64,000 nucleotides of DNA from Notamacropus eugenii (Eukaryota > Chordata > Mammalia > Diprotodontia > Macropodidae), in the NCBI RefSeq assembly GCF_028372415.1, contig NC_092872.1, forward strand, positions 13,606,479-13,670,478, given 5' to 3'. Shown in pieces: positions 21,246 through 32,290 of this stretch. Below the pieces are notes generated by a model. That model searched no databases. It saw only the letters and a list, made by a program, of their open reading frames with translations, and had not been told where the DNA came from. Numbering within the stretch: the stretch's first letter is position 1; each line of letters begins with the position of its first letter. A program made the translations under genes and the position numbers.

Positions 21246-24112
21246 GTGAGTAGCCTTGGGATAATGGGGGAGGGCTCACTCTGCCAAGATTCTCTAACAC
21301 GACCCCTTCACTCCAGAAAAACTTGATCTCCAATTGGGGACACATTGAGATACAGTGGAAAAAGTCAGGCAGCTAAGTGGCAGAGTGGATAGTGCACTGG
21401 CCCGCAAATTTAGGGAGACCTGAGTTCAAATGCACTCTCACACACTCACTAACTGTGTGCCTGGGCAAGTCATTTTACCCCTGCTTGCCTCAATTTCCTC
21501 CACTGTGAAGTGGAGATAGTGAAAGCCTCTACCTCCTAGACTTGTTGTTAAGGTCTAGTGAGATAATAACAGTAAAGCACTTAGTACATTGCCTGGCATC
21601 TAGGAGCCAGGCACATAAATATATGTGTGTGTGTGCATGTATGTGTGTATGTATGTATGTACACGTATGAATATGCACACATGTATTTGTACAGATGTTT
21701 GCTGTTTTTATTGGCATTATTGGCCTCAGAAGATCTGAAAAGACATTTCTGGATCCAGTGCTTTCCTGTTCTTCATGAATTCCTATTTATCTGCACACGG
21801 CTTGCTTTGTGTATATTCCCTTGCATGCTGTCTCCCTCTCATTACATTGTAAGCTCCTTTAGGGCAGGGACTGTCTTTTGCCTCTTTTTGGAACTCTAGT
21901 ACTTAGCAGGTTGCCTGGCACACAGTAGGTGCTTAATAAATGTTTAGTGATTGACTGAATGCCTTGTTATGTCCCAGGAACAATGCTCAGTACTCAGAAT
22001 ACACACAAATTCCAGGTCTTCAGACTCCACATACAGGACTCTTATCCCTACTGGAACAGTCATATGGCCCAGTGCAGGTTTAAATTTGTATTGGTTTTTT
22101 ACGTTTTTGAGAGTTTTAGTCTCCCTCCCAGCCTGAGGTGCTCCCTGAGGACCAGGAATGTGGAAGCTGAGCACATGGGATACCCCCAGGTCACTCAGTG
22201 GACTCTGTTTGGAGGAATGACTGTTCTGGATGCCACTGTTCTGATCCTGCTGTCAGTGTGACCTTGGGCAAGTCACCTAACTTTCCTAGTTCTTAGTTGC
22301 CTCATCTCGAGACCCATGGGGTCAGACTAGATGGTGTCTAAGGCCCTTCCAGCACTAACTAGCTTGCTGCTGGCCCCGGAGGTGCTCATAGGGGCCTAGC
22401 TCTAAAAGGCTGTCCTGCCTTCCTCCCCAGAGCAATGATCCTACTGCTCCACAACTTCTGCAATTCACCATCAGAGAGACTGTGTGCTCTAAAACTGAAC
22501 ATCGCAATCCAGAAGAATGTAACTTCAAGGAAAATGGGGTGAGAGTGTCCTGGGCTGGGAAGGGATTCTGACTGAAGGAGTCTCTTTTTGGGGATATGCA
22601 CCCCTTGGGGCAGGGAGGGTGCTGAGCTCTGCTTTTCTGCTGCCCTGAGGAAAGTGATTTGCCCCACATGAGAAGCAGAAAAACTGTCCCAGGGGGGTGG
22701 CTGGGGACAAAGTTTGAGCTTGTTGTCAGTCCTGGCCTGTCAGGGGCAGACATTACAGACTGGCAGTCCTGAACTCTCTCTGCCACCCTTCACAGCTGGT
22801 GGAAGAGTGCATTGGAACGGTTGACCTGTATTCCTCCAATCCCTCTGTTGATATTTCCTGTGATGAGGTAAGTGATGAATCCTCCTTGGAGGTATGGGAG
22901 AAGAGTGCTAACCTCCATTCCCCACTAGGGGTCCGTGGTGCCTTCCCTCTTGGGGGCTGCTGGGATTGATGTGTAGCTAGAGGGGATTGGGATCAACTTT
23001 GACCCTTCTTCCCTCTTTCCAACCTTAGTCTCTGCCTAGTCTCCCTTTTCTTCCTCCAGGCTCCAAGAGGCTATGTAGATACAGAGACAGGACCATTTCT
23101 CTCCCCTCTCTCCTATCCAGTTTCCTCAACCTCACCTCTGGAGCTAGAGAGATCTCTGACTTCAGAGTCCAAGGGAAAGAGGGAGAAGTAAAGAAGGCCA
23201 ATTGTACAGGAAATGTCTAGATAATGTGTTTTCAGAGAATCACTCTGAGCAATTTGAATTGGAGGGAGCCTTAGAAATTATCTAGTGAATCACCCCTCCT
23301 TCAATTTATAAAGAAACTGAGGTTCAGAAATATGTAGTACCCATCCCCCAAGTCATAGTACTAGCTAACGTCTGAACTGAAACACTTCTTCTGGCTCCAC
23401 CTATCTTGGTAACCCCAAGAGCTCAGCTCTGGCCCCAGTGATGAAATGGGTTAACAGAACTAGGGTGGGATGGGCTAAGGGCACAGGGAGAGACCCTGCC
23501 AGCCACTGTGAAGTGGGGGCTATGAGGCCAGGGGAGGTTATGTCAAGGGCAGAGTCAATGTGACCTGGTCCCAGGGTGTTCCTGGAGGGCAGAATCGTTG
23601 AAGGGGTGGTGTAAGGCTTTCTTGTTCTCCTTTGCATCTCCTGGGCACAGAAACAGGAGGAGGGTGTCCTGAGAAGCATTTCAATATATTTTCAAAATGA
23701 ACATGAAGAAGCCCCTGAGGATTTAGCTTTCTGTGCTGGTGGAGTGCTGCTGTTAGAGTAGAAGGCTGCAGATTTGGGTTCTACTCCTGAGTGTGTACCC
23801 TGCCAGCTGTGTCAGGATCTGTCTCCTGTTTCCTCTTTTCCCATGGGGAGGTTGCACCAGATGACTGTGGAGGGTCCTCCAAACTCGGAGTCTCATGAAG
23901 CTCTAAGTTACTCTATGCCCCTGGTGGCGGGAGGGCTGGTTTTTCTTCCCTCTTCAGCAGGACCCCCAGAGGCCCTGGACTAAGGGGCTCTGTTTGTCTT
24001 CCCTCTGCAGCCTGAAAAGGTCAAGAGAGGAATTGGGAAGTGGATCAAGGACAGAGTGAAGGAACTTGGAAACATCTTTAGGAAAATACTTCCAAACCGT
24101 AACGTTGGATGA
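21060..24112 (+). CDS. Cathelicidin precursor, gene A (4 exons)
   Basis: Antimicrobial host-defence peptide precursor, normally stored in neutrophil granules and cleaved on release. Exons are 21060-21245, 22431-22538, 22796-22867 and 24011-24112, all in phase 0 with GT/AG introns of 1185, 257 and 1143 bp. The 155-residue product has a signal peptide (about 1-26, hydrophobic core VLLVLGLLSL). The cathelin prodomain to about 122 has four cysteines, C81, C92, C103 and C120, spaced as in the family (1-2 and 3-4 disulfides). The C-terminal effector peptide is encoded by exon 4. Exon sizes of 108 and 72 nt match mammalian cathelicidins. Cleavage after Val126 (elastase-type) would release 29 residues with net charge about +7. 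ATG 21060 is chosen as the first in frame; ATG 21075 is an alternative. The gene is intact. Which marsupial paralogue it is cannot be settled. Confidence 0.93.
21366..21615 (+). repeat. Marsupial tRNA-derived SINE in intron 1 (gene A)
   Basis: Begins with a CAGGCAGCTAAGTGGCAGAG-type head (tRNA-like box A) and contains 'gacctgagttcaaatgcact' (box B-like) and 'tgtgcctgggcaagtcattt', the hallmark of the common marsupial SINE. It is shared with gene B at 53426-53660. Confidence 0.7.
21620..21690. repeat. TG/TATG microsatellite in intron 1
   Basis: Alternating TGTG and TATG units follow the SINE. The length differs from unit B (about 53683-53730), which accounts for most of the intron length difference. 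Confidence 0.7.
21740..22010 (+). repeat. L2-type 3'-end repeat in intron 1
   Basis: Contains a 'ttagggcagggactgtcttt' phrase and 'ggcacacagtaggtgcttaa', the same family as 15580-15850. Confidence 0.6.
22190..22350. repeat. MIR-like SINE in intron 1
   Basis: Contains 'gtgaccttgggcaagtcacc' and 'ggggtcagactagatggtgt', typical of the MIR core and tail. Confidence 0.6.
22431..22538 (+). CDS. Cathelicidin A exon 2
   Basis: 36 codons of the cathelin domain with the first cysteine pair (ETVCSKT and EECNF). It is preceded by a TCCTCCCCAG acceptor and followed by a GTGAGA donor. Confidence 0.93.
22796..22867 (+). CDS. Cathelicidin A exon 3
   Basis: 24 codons with the second cysteine pair (EECIGTV and DISCDE). 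The acceptor is CTTCACAG and the donor GTAAGT. Confidence 0.93.
24011..24112 (+). CDS. Cathelicidin A exon 4 (mature peptide)
   Basis: 33 codons plus TGA. The start PEKVKRGI is shared with gene B. The rest is a cationic amphipathic helix-like sequence with lysines and arginines about every three to four residues (GKWIKDRVKELG and on). The acceptor is CCTCTGCAG. Confidence 0.93.
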   Translation, partial: PEKVKRGIGKWIKDRVKELGNIFRKILPNRNVG

Positions 24113-24202
24113 AATATCCCACTGCCAGGGTAGTCTCCTGCATGGGACTGAGTTTCAGTTTCTATTTTAAGGCCTTGTACTATGCCTTGGTCTGCTCAGA
24201 TT

Positions 24203-24208
24203 AATAAA
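24203..24208 (+). promoter_or_regulatory. Polyadenylation signal of cathelicidin A
   Basis: AATAAA lies about 90 bp after the stop, in a 3' UTR otherwise shared with gene B (56259-56264). Confidence 0.75.
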
Positions 24209-26934
24209 CCCCAATTTTACACTCTCTCGATATTTTCTCGGACTTCCTCCTCCACTCAGTTCATTTCTGACTGAACATTTAAATACTTATCATCTACTCT
24301 TGGACTGCACATAAAAAGGTGAACAAGCCCTACCCATCATGTCTGCCCTGAAGGAGTTTATAATGGAGGAGGGGTGGGAGCAGGAACAGGACTGCAAGCA
24401 TACAATGTTATGTGTGGCAGTGGGTTGGGACCACAACTCACCTAGACAATGTGATCTAGGCAATCTGAGAGAGATGACTTTGTGGTTAGGCCTGCAGGGG
24501 AGGAGGGGGTGATTGGGAGGGGGAATGGGTGGGGGTGGGTGGGAACACTAGACCTGAGAAGGCTTCAGGAAAGAAGTGAGGTCTGAGCTGGGCTTTGGAA
24601 GAAGAGAAGGCTTTCAGTGGGCAATGATGAGGAGGGACCAATTCCAGGCACAGGTTGAGGAAACAAATCTAGTTTGCCAGCAAAATTATTAGACCATCAA
24701 GGAAAGTAGTTTGTAAGGTGGTGTAGGTAGGCTGGGGACAAGAGGATCTTATTAGCAGGTGTTCTCCATGCATTTGTAATTTATGTTATAGAAAATAGGG
24801 AGTCCCTGAAGGTTTTTGTTTCTTTCTTTGGCTCTTTGTTTTAAGCAGGGAAGTGACAAGATCATATGCTTTCAAGAGGAGAATAATTTCATTAGGAAGC
24901 TGGGTGGACAATGGAGTGGAGCAGGTTAGGATTAGGCACAGGGGGACCAGTCAGTAGGTTATTGCAGTAGGTGAAAAGTGATGAGGTTTGCTCTGGGTTG
25001 GTGGTTAGAGCAAAGGAAAAGAAGGTTTGGATGGGAAAGGTGAAGTGGACAGGACAAGAGGGAGAACTGACCAGATTTGGTAACTGACTGGATGAGGTTC
25101 ATAGTGGAGAGAAAGCAGAGTGAAAGTTGACCCCATTATCTTGGGAATGAGCTGTCTACTTAGAACCAGTTCCCTTTAGAGAACCTAATCCAGTGGTTCT
25201 TGTGTGCAAACCCACCATAGTGTATACAGGAAGAGGGAAAAGGAAGACTTGTCCCTTTGAACAAGGAAGAATTTTACTAGCAAGAAGTGTAATCAGATCC
25301 AGATCTCTTATCCCAGTTTCCCAAACCAATATCCCACTAGGCCCCAAAGCCTCTCAGTCTGTCAGGGCTCCATTCACAGGCTAGGATGGCAAACCCCTCA
25401 CTTTCTCTATTATTTACCCATCACCATTTCTCTGAATTAGATACTCTTCCCATTCCACATTTAAAAATAGGCACACAGTCAACAGAACTCCCAAATTTTC
25501 CCATGCACTCCCTCACTGTCAAATCTAGTGAGAGTCACCTCAAATACCAGTGAATGTGATAGTGAAGACTTCTCAGGGATCTAAGTCTAAAGTAGATCTG
25601 ACCCTAAGCCTAAGTTTCAATTTCTTGGGAATCAAGTGATATAGGGGAACTCGAAATTGTGAAACCACCTGAAACCATCCCTCTCCCTTTGTTCACCATT
25701 TCCTTATTCCTTGGATCTGGGGCAAATTTCTGAAAATAAGTTACTTGCCCAAGCTCTTGATCAAAAGTGTAAGGGGGGATGGGTTTGTGGGTTTTGGCTA
25801 TATAACCATGCTTCTGCTTCTCTATTGCATCTCCCTTCTCTAGACTGCCTAGTGAAGGTGACACCTGCTTCTCTTGGGAACCTCATAAACCACTTTTGGT
25901 TTGTACCTTGAGATGCCTCTGAGTAGACAGTTTGAGAAGGGGTCTCACCACCCCACACACCAGGAAGCCTCAAAATCTACTGCTTTTTCTTCAGCAACAT
26001 CAAGGGAATGAAGGCCTATGAATGCATGGCCAGTTGTAGCCTGACAAAAGAACCTAGACAGAGCCATAACTAGGATAGAGTGGTGGGGCTTTGTTCAGGG
26101 AATGGACTTCTGGAGGCATGATTAATCTCTGAGGCAGTCCTCAAGCTCATCCCCCTGTCCCTCATCTGGGCCCAGGCTGCCACCAGCCTTCCCCAGGGTC
26201 TCACTGTTCTAGATCCCTTCTCCCTGGACTTCTACTCCCCAAACACCCCTGGCTACAAGCCTTCCCCTTCCCCACCCCATTGTCAGATCCTCCTAGGGAC
26301 TGCAGGTCTGGGCACCATCATCTATTCTTCCAAAGCATGGGCCACAACTGTACCAGGCATAGACTATCTTTTAATCTCAGCTCTACCCATCCCCAACTAA
26401 ATTTGTCTTGAGCTTAAGATTCCTACTTTTGATTCAGATCCTGTCCCAGCGTCTGAGGCATAGTGACTTTGCTTTTAAACTGGGCAGTCCCCACATTGCA
26501 TCACACACATTCAAAGGACTGGGAGAGAGTCTTTCTTTCTGGAATTTTTCACACTCTGACTTATGTATGTGATTATCTTATTATAAGGAAGCATCTCTGT
26601 GTTTCTCTTACTCTTATTTCAAATTCCTTGAATTTGTCTTTTTTTCCAGCACCTAGGACAATACTTTGCGCATTGTAGATGCTTCCTAGGTACTTTTATT
26701 TGAATACCTACTTATCAAACACATTATGGGGGATAAGCCTGAATTGAATAAGAGACTGAACTCTGTGGCCTCTAAAATCCCTTCCAGTGCTGACAGTCCA
26801 TAGATTGTCATGCCCTCTAGTACACCAGCAGCCTTCTTGGAACATTGGAGCCAACATTATTCTCTCTTTCTTCCTCACTGCCATTGCCCTACTTCTCCTT
26901 ATAGTCACTAGTGAAAGCTTTTTGTAGCATTTTA

Positions 26935-27135
26935 AAGTTAAGTAATCCTTTTTCATGCATTATCTCATTTAAGGTAGCACAGATACATGAGGCACCTGAG
27001 ACTCAGAAAAAGCAGGGGACTTCCCCAAAGTCAAACATCTAGTAAGTACCAGAGCCAAGACCTCAGCTCTCATCTTCTGACTCCAAGATCAATATTCATT
27101 GCATTATGCTCACCTTCCTTTGGTGCTGTCCACAT
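26935..27135. repeat. MIR-like SINE in right arm (inverted copy of 5265-5490)
   Basis: 'gcattatctcatttaaggta' with downstream 'catctagtaagtaccagagc' and 'gccaagacctcagctctcat' is the reverse complement of the left-arm MIR-like element. Confidence 0.55.
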
Positions 27136-28869
27136 TCCTGTGACCAGAGATGAATATTTCCAACAGAACTCTTAGGTGTGATGCCTGAAACTTCTTTGGG
27201 AAGCTTCTAAGCTTCACGTGCACCCCTGAAGAGGTCAGAATTAGGCTCTTGCTCAACCCACAAGAAAATATTTTTTTCCTCCCAAAATGCAGGTTTCTTC
27301 TACCTGTAGGAACTACTTCTCTGTCTGAAAGAAAATGATGTGTTAGCCTGAAACAGTGTTAGAGCCAAGGATCAGGAGGAGCCTGAAAGATGTCAAAGGG
27401 AAGAAGGGAGAGAAAGGGCAGAGAAGCTGAGAGGGGACATCCTGGACCCCAGAATGACAGAGAGAAAATCTGACATCCTTCCAACCTTCTTTTCCCATCC
27501 TCCTCTTCTCATTTTCTATCCTCTAGACAAATTGGACTATTTTTTGCTCTCTCACTCCACCCTTTGCTGTCCCCCAACATGTATTTGCATAAGCTGTGCC
27601 CTGTTCCTGTAAGAGAACTTCTCCCCATCACCCATTGATGTCTACTGACATCCTTGACCTTCTATAAGATCCACTGATCATGTTTTCATGAAGTCTTCTC
27701 TGATACCCCCACCTAGAACTGATCTCTCCCTCCTCAAATCTTAACATGCTCTCCTTGTGTATTCTATTTCTATAAAAAAGGAAGTTTATGTAACCCTCTG
27801 ATCAAAGATGATCTGTGCAAGACTTTCCTTACTGGTGGAGATTGAATACTTAGAAATCTGAGTTTATGAGATGAGTGGAGTTGGTAACACCTTGAGAGAA
27901 GAGAGATCTTGGTTTTCTGACTTCCAGCACCTAGAGAGAAATAAAAGACAACATGGTTCCCTACTCTCTCCAAGGAAAGGTGCCTTTAGGATCAGAGAAA
28001 GACCAATCTTCACTCCTCAGGTGATCCTCAGGTGATTCTTATGCAAATAGACAGATTTTTATATGTTTTTGTTCATAAAGGCAATTCTACTTGGTTCGTA
28101 AAAATGTCAATATATTCGTCCTTTGAAAAAGTCTAACTATATCAGAGTCTATGGAGTTCTCTGGGAGTGCAAAGATCTGTGGTATGAAGACTTGCTCAGG
28201 GCTACTCATCCATTTTTTTTCCCATCTCATACCAGACTCTCCTGTGGTTCCCAAAAACTGCAGCAGGGCAGAGATAATACCTTACCCAAACAATCTTGGT
28301 ACACTGACTAAATCAGATTTAAGGTGACCTTTAGGCCTCATATCCATTGGGAAGTCAGGGAGATTTCTACCTCATATATGTGAAGATGTTCCCCCTTAGA
28401 ATGCATTAAGGAAACCAACTTTTTCCAAAGGCCATGAAGGGGGCTGATGTAGCTTCTGTGAAACTCACAGAGCTTGGTCAGAGATCAGATACCAAGTTGA
28501 TCCATTCCTCCTCCAGCCATTACCACTCATCTTGACTTTCGTCTTGCCATTGGACTAATGTAAGGACTAATCTAAGAAGAATGAAGATATCAGGAAATCC
28601 CTTTCAAAATAACTACCAAATGCATAAAAGTTGCAGGTGGTCAACCTATCACTAAACTCAGTACTTGGACAGATATACCTATAAAGCACTCTTTGAATAA
28701 ATAAAATCCAACTTCAGTAGCTGGAAGATGATTCAGCGCTCATTCCTGGGTCATGTCAAAATTACAAAAATGGCAAGACTATCAAAGGTCATTTATAGTT
28801 TTTATGCTATATTAATCACATGATAAGAGCGCTGCTAAAGAGAAGTCACCATCACTCTGACCAGCCCAT

Positions 28870-29270
28870 TCCATTTGGGGAGAGCCCTATTCCTTAGCAA
28901 GTCTTTTCTTATTATCAAGTCTAAGTCTGCCTCTTTGTACTTTCTCCCATGCCTGGATGGCTCTGCCTCCTTCCTTCTGATTCCTGATCTATCTGGATCC
29001 CTCCAAGCCCCCTTTGAAATGCCATCTTTTCCAGGAAGGCTTCCCTACCATGTCTTAAGGCACCAGAAAGTGCTTTCCTTCTGTTACTTAGTTCCTCTTC
29101 ATCATCTATGTAGATCATCTTGTCTGTATTTGTTTACTCTGTGTGTACTTCATTAGATTGCGAGCTCCTTGAGTCTGGTCCTGTTTTTTGCCTCCTTTTG
29201 TATCCCTAGTGCTTAACGCAGTGCCTGGCACGTAGTAGGCACTTAGGAAATGTGAACTGACCTCCAAGAC
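28870..29270 (+). repeat. L2-type 3'-end repeat in right arm
   Basis: Sense copy with 'cattagattgcgagctcctt' and 'gtgcctggcacgtagtaggc'. It pairs in inverted orientation with 3015-3540. Confidence 0.6.
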
Positions 29271-29811
29271 AGTTGAAAAAGACTCATGGTGGACAATGCT
29301 GCCCACATCCAGAGAAAGATCTGCTGGACTCTTCATGCATGTTAAAGCTTCCTGGTTTTCTTTATTTATTTTCATGATTTCTCTTCTTTTCCAAAGTAGA
29401 ATTGTTCTGACAAACTATTTCTCCTTTCAGAACATGTCTGATATGCAAAAAGTGTCACAGGATTGCATATATATAAAGCATATCAAATTGTTTGTGGAGG
29501 GGAGAGGGAAGGGAAGGAAGGAGGACATCATTGGGAACTCAAAATTTTACCAAAAAGGAAAATTAAAAATTTTCTTTGCATGTAATTGGAAAAATATTGT
29601 TAAGAAATAAAGGGTATTTCTTGGTTGATGTCTGTAATATTTAATTTTAAAGATTTTCAATAGGCACTGTGTGACTTGTCCAGGGTCACAGAGCCAGTCT
29701 GTGTGAGAGGCAGGACTCGTGCCCAGGTCTTCCTGCTCCTGGGCCAACTTGACAGCATTTCCTGTTTTTCTCATAGTCCCTAAATTGAGTTACAATCCTT
29801 TTCATTGTGGG

Positions 29812-30055
29812 GCAGCTGGGTGGTGCAGTGGTTAGAGAGCCAAGCTTGGAGTCTGGAGTACCTTATTTTAAGTTAGACCTCAGACACTTACTAACTGTGA
29901 GACCCTGGCCAAGTCACTTAACCTTGTTTGTCTCAGTTTCCTCCTCTGTAAAATGAGCTGGAGAAGGTAATAGCAAACTACTTCAGTGTCTTTGCCAAAA
30001 ACACCCCAGATGGGATCATGCAGGGTCGAACATTTAAGAAATGACGAAACGGCCT
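29812..30055 (+). repeat. Marsupial tRNA-derived SINE in right arm
   Basis: Starts GGGGCAGCTGGGTGGTGCAG and contains 'ggccaagtcacttaaccttg' and 'tctttgccaaaaacacccca', a near full-length element. The inverted partner in unit B's left arm is 39615-39833, so it predates the inverted duplication. Confidence 0.75.
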
Positions 30056-30283
30056 CAGGACTGCATTCCAGCCAAACTGAACTCCTCACCCAGTTCCCCA
30101 AACTGAATTCTATCTTCCATGTTACTCAAATGACACATTCTATTCCACATGCCTGGAGTGCACTCCCTTTTCAGGTTTTCCTCTCAGAATCCTGATCTTC
30201 CCTTAAAACTCAACTCAGCTCCAACTTCTCCTGTAAGCCTTTCCCTGATCCTCTGTTAATGCCCCCACTGTCTCTACAGATAT

Positions 30284-30535
30284 ACTCACTTTTCATGTTG
30301 GGAATATCTAACTGGATACATTCTTGTTGTGACAGGTTATGGTAACAGGATAGTCCTGGCCTTACTGTGAGGGCAAGATCGTTTTGCTGGGAGAAGAGAA
30401 CATGGCCCTGAATACAGATATGTAATGGACATGCTTGTATAGCCAACCACTATATATGGTCTTTGAGTCAGTAATCAGCTCTACACACATAGAGGCACCT
30501 GCTAACACAGGTTTTTTGATCTCCTTCTCTAAAAG
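30284..30535. other. Short unique stretch between arm and HAL1
   Basis: I see no gene or clear repeat. Unit B at 62330-62515 has a partly deleted version. Confidence 0.4.
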
Positions 30536-30539
30536 GAAA

Positions 30540-31278
30540 TGGAATTTTTTTAACTTATTGATTTATTTTTAGTTTTCAACATTCATTTCCACAAGATTTT
30601 GAGTTCCAAATTTTCTCCCCATCTCTCTGCTCCTCCACCCCAAAACATCACGCATTCTGATTACCCCTTCCCCCAATTGTCCCTCCCTTCTATCACACCC
30701 CTCCCTTCCCTTATTCCCACCTTCTCTCTCTTCTTTCTATACCCCATTACCTGCATTTCTTATTTCTCAGTTGCATGCAAAAACAATCCTCAGAATTCAT
30801 TTCTTAAACTTTGAGTTCCAACTTCTCTATCATCCTCCCTCCCCATCCATCTCCACTGAGGAGAGAAGCAATTCAATATAGACTGTGTATGTGTAGCTTT
30901 GCTAAAGACTTCCATAACAGTCATGTTGTGAAGGACTAATTATATTTCCCTCCATCCTATCCTGCCCCCTTTTTATTCTATTCTCTCCTTAGACCTTGTC
31001 CCTCCCCTAAAGTGTCCACTTCTACTTACTCCCTCCTCTCATTTTCCCTTCCTTCTATCATACCCCCAACCCACTTATCCCCTCGTCCCCTACTTTGCTA
31101 TAGCACAGTTAGACAGATTTTCATACTAAACAGTGAGCATGTTACTCCCACCCTAAGCCAGATGTGATGACTGTAAGCTTCACTTTTTCCCTCTCAACTT
31201 CTCCCTTTTCCCCTCCATTGAAAAAGCTTTTTCTTGCCTCTTTTATGAAAGATAATTTGCTCCATTTCATTTCTCCTT
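30540..31278 (-). mobile_element. HAL1 3' end, truncated
   Basis: The same pyrimidine-rich (plus strand) 3' region as 1-900 and 62517-63300, starting with a T-rich run that represents the poly-A tail on the minus strand. It breaks off at about 31278, where an LTR begins. The ORF1 part seen in unit B at the equivalent place is missing here. Confidence 0.65.
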
Positions 31279-31279
31279 T

Positions 31280-32290
31280 GGACAGGCAAGTTTTGAGGGG
31301 CTAACAATCACTTTAATCAAAGACAGGTATCATTTAATTAGTTTAGAGGAAAAACTAAGCTCCCTGAACTTTGGAGAAAATACACAGAAATAAAGGATCA
31401 ACAGACCTATCTGACCACAATCTCTGTTTGACCATAATCAATACACATGCCAGAGATCAACAGACAGGTCCAACTGTCTGACCACAGTTACCAGAAAGGG
31501 AAGCAACAACATTTGGGTTTTCCAAGCTGGGGGAGGAGGGGACTCCTTAGTTGTTTCCCAGAGTCCTCCTCTGGCCAAACAAACACTTCCAGTCAGTAAG
31601 TCCCAAAGTAAAACCTCAGCTTTCAAGTATTTATACACTTTGGGAGAAGCTAGGTGGTGCAGTGCATAGAGAACCAGTGCAAGAGTCAGGAGACCCTGAG
31701 TTCAAATCTCATCTCAGACACTTGATACTCACTAGTTTTGTGACCTTGGGCAATCACTTAACCCCAATTGCCTCACCCTGGGTCATCTCCAGTCATCCTG
31801 ATGAATATCTGGTCACTGGATTCAGATGGCTGTGGAGGAAAAGTGAGGCTGGTGACCTGCACAGCCCTCCCTCACTCAAAACAAAGTCAAGTGCAAGTCA
31901 TATCATGATTTCTCTGATGGCTTGGTCTGCTTCAGAAAGGCAGGAGGAACACACACTTTTCAGAGCCAGAGGGCATGACCCTCTGACCCAGTGCCTCAAC
32001 AGAAAAAACCAAAGGTACTTGGGAACCTCCTACAAAACAACTCCCCTCATCAAGCTTCCCTCAATGGACAGGCCCATCAATGGGTGGGGAAGACCTTTTT
32101 TAATCACATTCAAATAGAGGCATTATACTTCTGGATTATACTAAAACAGAAACAGCAAAAGATCCTTCCTTGCTTGGCCTCACAGGACTCTAGCTTAGGG
32201 GATAAACAGCATCCCCCCACCTGCCTTGTCAGTTGGATTAAATTGACAGGACCCCAATCACATACATTCCATCACTCCTCTTCTGCCCTC
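31280..32290 (+). mobile_element. Solo LTR (same family as 17270-17815) carrying a SINE
   Basis: About 690 bp of LTR-related sequence is interrupted by a SINE (31643-31965). It is oriented opposite to the LTRs at 17270 and 49330. No internal retroviral sequence follows it, so it is a solo LTR. Ends are approximate. Confidence 0.5.
31643..31965 (+). repeat. tRNA-derived SINE inside the solo LTR, with target duplication
   Basis: Begins GGGAGAAGCTAGGTGGTGCA and contains 'gccctgag'-like box B text and 'gtgaccttgggcaatcactt'. It ends in 'ctcactcaaaacaaagtcaa' and downstream text ending near 31955. ACACTTT occurs directly before it (about 31636) and again after it (about 31957), consistent with an L1/RTE-type target duplication. 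Confidence 0.65.

Larger units (their letters stand above)
24260..30283. repeat. Right inverted-repeat arm, unit A
   Basis: This is the reverse complement of the left arms of both units. It pairs with 15475-14323, then 6518-2640 in unit A. Because unit B's left arm is complete, it also pairs with 39372-47540, where the pairing extends to 30283 (39372-39540 against 30080-30283). The arm lacks the HAL1 and the ERV. No gene is supported; the 24.2-26.9 kb part is almost identical to unit B, and the outer part is less so. Confidence 0.75.

Noticed and set aside
22355..22786. 143-codon minus-strand frame over cathelicidin exon 2
   Set aside because: Antisense shadow of a real exon and its introns; not conserved as a full frame in unit B.
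23401..23679. 92-codon minus-strand frame in cathelicidin intron 3, kept in both units
   Set aside because: Conservation is explained by the near-identity of the whole intron; no start context, domain or splice support.
31551..32117. 188-codon plus-strand open frame
   Set aside because: It lies across the solo LTR and its nested SINE; the frame crosses element junctions and matches nothing coding.
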